Part shown: positions 61,506-64,000 of the stretch, piece after piece
Numbering within the stretch: the stretch's first letter is position 1
Layout of the letters: every line of letters starts with the position of its first letter
From: Hyphomonadaceae bacterium
GTDB taxonomy: Bacteria > Pseudomonadota > Alphaproteobacteria > Caulobacterales > Hyphomonadaceae
Length of the DNA stretch: 64,000 nucleotides
NCBI GenBank assembly: GCA_030697555.1
Contig: JAUYPV010000161.1
Location: forward strand, 1 to 64,000
Reading direction: 5' to 3'
Notes under the pieces: generated by a model
Databases searched by the model: none
The model's input: the letters and a program-made list of their open reading frames with translations, nothing else
Told to the model about the DNA's origin: nothing
Program-made: the position numbers and the translations under genes

Positions 61506-63206
61506 TTACTTCTTCTCGCCCTTGCCGGGGGCGGCGGACCGGACGACGAACTTGTCGCCCTCCTGTGCGCCGCGCACGATCTGGGCGTAGTTGCCGTCGC
61601 TGAGGCCGATCATGAGCATGTGGCGCTCAAGCTCGCCCTTGTCGTTGAGCTTGTAGACTGTCACGCGCTTCTGCGACTGCATCTCCAGCCGGTGCTTCTC
61701 GACCACGGCAAACTCTTCCGGGCTGAGGTTGGAGCGCAGGACTTTGTCGCGGGTCTGCTCCATCTTGGCGCGCATTTCCTGCATCTGCTGCTGCTGGACA
61801 ATGCTCTGGGGCGGACCGCCGAAGCCGCCGCCGCCAATGATCACTGCGCCGCCGCCGGCGCCCTGCTGCGGCATCGGCATGGAGGCGCGAGCGCGCTCCA
61901 TCTCGGCCTGCATCTCGGCCATGATCTTCTGCGAGCGCGCTTCGTCGATGCCGGCTTCCTTAAGCCAGTCGCCCATCGGGTTATTGTTGCCGCCGAAGCC
62001 GCCACCGGGGCCGCGTCCGCCGCCGCGCTGTCCGCCACCCGCGCCGCCGCGTTCACCGCCACCACCGCCGCCGAGCGCGATGGTCTGCTGACCGCCCTGG
62101 CCGCCGCCTTGTGCGCCGCCGGGACCGCCGGGGCCGCCCTGTCCACGCTGACCCTCGGCGCCGCCCATTGCCTCGAGCACATCTTTCGGCGGCTGGAAGC
62201 GGGTGGCGTCGTAGGCGATGCGCAGCACGTTCTCGGCTCGGTCGGCCGTGATCTCGACGTTGGCCGTCATGCCGGGGAACAATTTCGAATTCGGATTACG
62301 CGCCTGCACGACGACCGTATAGGTGACGACGTTGGCCTGCTCGGCGCCGAGCTTGCGCACCTGCGTGACGATGCCGTTGAAGCGTTCGCCGGGGAAAGCA
62401 TCGACCGTGAAGGTCACCGGGTCGCCATCGTCGATGCCGCCGATGTCGGATTCGACGACCGCAGCCTCAATCTGGATCTGGGAAAGGTCTTCCGCGACGG
62501 TGAAGAACTGTGCGACGTTCATCGAGGACTGGACGGTCTGGCCGACGTCCACCTTTCGCGAGATGATCACGCCGTCGATTGGCGAGCGGATCTTCGTTTT
62601 CTCGAGACGGGCCAGCGCATCCTGAAGGGTGGCTTGCGAGCGCGCGAGGCCGGCTTCAGCGGACTGCAGGGACGCCTTCTCGGTGTCGAGCGCGATCTTG
62701 GCGAGGATGAAGGTCTGATCTGCCTGCTCCCAAGCGGACTGCGAGATGGCGCCTTCGGCGAACAGCGACTTCTGGCGATTGTAGTCCTGCGTCGCCTTGT
62801 TGAGATTGGCCTCGGCGCGCGCGATCGAGGACTTGCCATTGGCGACCGACGCCTGCGACTGAAGTACGGCGGCGCGGTTCGAATTGACTGTCGTGATGAA
62901 CGTCTCGGGGTCGATCTGGGCGAGGACCATGTCCTTCTTTACGGGCGAGTTGAAGTCGACCATGAGTTCAACAATCTTGCCCGACACTTCGGAGCCGACA
63001 TCGACCTTCTTCAGAGGCTGCACGGCGCCGGAGGCGGAGACCACGCGCGCGACGTTGCCCTTCTCGACCGCAACGGTCTCGTAGTCATATTTGCCCTGCT
63101 TGGCGGCGCCATTGCCGCGCGCGACCATGGCCGCTCCGCCGACGAGAACGATGACGGCGCCGGCGATCCCGACCAGCACCTTCTTGTTCATCTGAAGCTT
63201 TATCAT
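61506..63206 (-). CDS. Periplasmic adaptor (MacA-like) with a large Gly-rich insertion
   Basis: VVSASGAVQPLKKVDVGSEVSGKIVELMVDFNSPVKKDMVLAQID; IRSPIDGVIISRKVDVGQTVQ; Gly-rich region about 61690-62170. Confidence 0.9.
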   Translation of the reverse strand: MIKLQMNKKVLVGIAGAVIVLVGGAAMVARGNGAAKQGKYDYETVAVEKGNVARVVSASGAVQPLKKVDVGSEVSGKIVELMVDFNSPVKKDMVLAQIDPETFITTVNSNRAAVLQSQASVANGKSSIARAEANLNKATQDYNRQKSLFAEGAISQSAWEQADQTFILAKIALDTEKASLQSAEAGLARSQATLQDALARLEKTKIRSPIDGVIISRKVDVGQTVQSSMNVAQFFTVAEDLSQIQIEAAVVESDIGGIDDGDPVTFTVDAFPGERFNGIVTQVRKLGAEQANVVTYTVVVQARNPNSKLFPGMTANVEITADRAENVLRIAYDATRFQPPKDVLEAMGGAEGQRGQGGPGGPGGAQGGGQGGQQTIALGGGGGGERGGAGGGQRGGGRGPGGGFGGNNNPMGDWLKEAGIDEARSQKIMAEMQAEMERARASMPMPQQGAGGGAVIIGGGGFGGPPQSIVQQQQMQEMRAKMEQTRDKVLRSNLSPEEFAVVEKHRLEMQSQKRVTVYKLNDKGELERHMLMIGLSDGNYAQIVRGAQEGDKFVVRSAAPGKGEKK

Positions 63207-63465
63207 TTCAGGCTTTCCATCAGTCGGCCGAGCGGGCAGCAGGCATCGTCCGCCCCTTCATACGTGATTTTAAATGAACGGCGCTTGTATTTCCGTCTCG
63301 GGCTCACGGAAAATTCAATGCTGTAACAGGGTGTCGCAAGCTCTGTGAACACTGGATTTTCCTACCCTCGCGCCGTGCGGGAAAGCGGGTTTGACGCCGG
63401 GGGGCGCCCGACCATAATGCCGCCGGCCGGGCGAGCTGGCTCACTCATGAGTTACGGGCGTCACC

Positions 63466-64000
63466 ATGCTGGAACTCAGGGACGTGACCCGGTCTCTTGG
63501 CAGGGACCCGATTCTGGCCGGGACAAGCATCGATTTCCCCTCCGACACCCCCACCGCTGTACTGGGTCTCGCCGCGTCCCAACGCGATCTGTTCCTGAAG
63601 CTGCTAGCTGGCGCCGAGAAGCCACAGGCAGGATCCGTGCGGCTGGCGGGCGCCAACATCGCCCAGGCCCGGCGCGAGAGAGGCAGCATCGTGAGGATCG
63701 CGGCCTCCGGTGAAAAACCTTCCGGCCAACGTGTGGGCAAGCTGATCGGACAGGATACCGCATCGCGCGTGCGCCTCGCCGGCAAGCTCGATGCAAGGGT
63801 CAGCGACCTTGATCTGGATCAGCGCCTGCGCCTCTCGATCGCGATCGCAAGGTCGGCAAAGCCCGCGCTCATCCTGCTGGACGCCCCTGGCGTGGAACTC
63901 AGCCGCGAAATACGAGCCCGCTTCGTCGCGGACCTGAAACCGATGCTGGCTGAATCGAAAGCAGTGGTGGTGCTGGCGGCCGGGTCCGTCGACGAGGCTC
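63466..64000 (+). CDS. ABC ATPase-like protein with degenerate motifs (runs off the right edge)
   Basis: MLELRDVTRSLGRDPILAGTSIDFPSDTPTAVLGLAASQRDLFLKLLAGAEKPQAGSVRLAGANI...DQRLRLSIAIARSAKPALILLDAPGVELS; ABC layout but no Walker A Lys. Confidence 0.75.
   Translation, partial: MLELRDVTRSLGRDPILAGTSIDFPSDTPTAVLGLAASQRDLFLKLLAGAEKPQAGSVRLAGANIAQARRERGSIVRIAASGEKPSGQRVGKLIGQDTASRVRLAGKLDARVSDLDLDQRLRLSIAIARSAKPALILLDAPGVELSREIRARFVADLKPMLAESKAVVVLAAGSVDEA

Noticed and set aside
61476-63326. 616-aa + strand ORF
   Set aside because: Antisense shadow of the MacA-like adaptor.

Overview
High-GC bacterial chromosome segment, probably from an alphaproteobacterium of the Caulobacterales/Hyphomonadaceae type (inferred from gene content: split pntAA/AB/B, UrcA proteins, TonB receptor). 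About 45 protein-coding genes are supported. The most confident are rimO (partial), a pnt transhydrogenase operon, tesA-ybbA-ybbP-like genes, phoD, an RND efflux pair, a MacAB-like plus NodT export operon, a TonB receptor, M2 and M14 peptidases, and a mobile mystery protein A/B (HTH + Fic) module. I saw no rRNA, tRNA or CRISPR. The unusual content is: (1) a family of secreted proteins of unknown function with an N-terminal 'PPR..DGRPDLQGVW' motif and a C-terminal 'ACHEGNY.L..IL.GAR' motif, present as five genes plus a truncated remnant, in the same window as two PQQ/cytochrome c dehydrogenase paralogs, a copper-monooxygenase fusion, a DUF6152-like protein and two related membrane proteins; (2) a hybrid histidine kinase with two tandem FixL-like PAS domains, both keeping the heme His and the Arg 20 residues later, flanked by a direct segmental duplication with a 66-bp in-frame deletion between 15-bp repeats; (3) FNR/FixK-like boxes nearby; (4) an ABC ATPase-like protein at the right edge with degenerate Walker and signature motifs; (5) several dispersed palindromic repeats. 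All calls come from reading the sequence; no database search was run.
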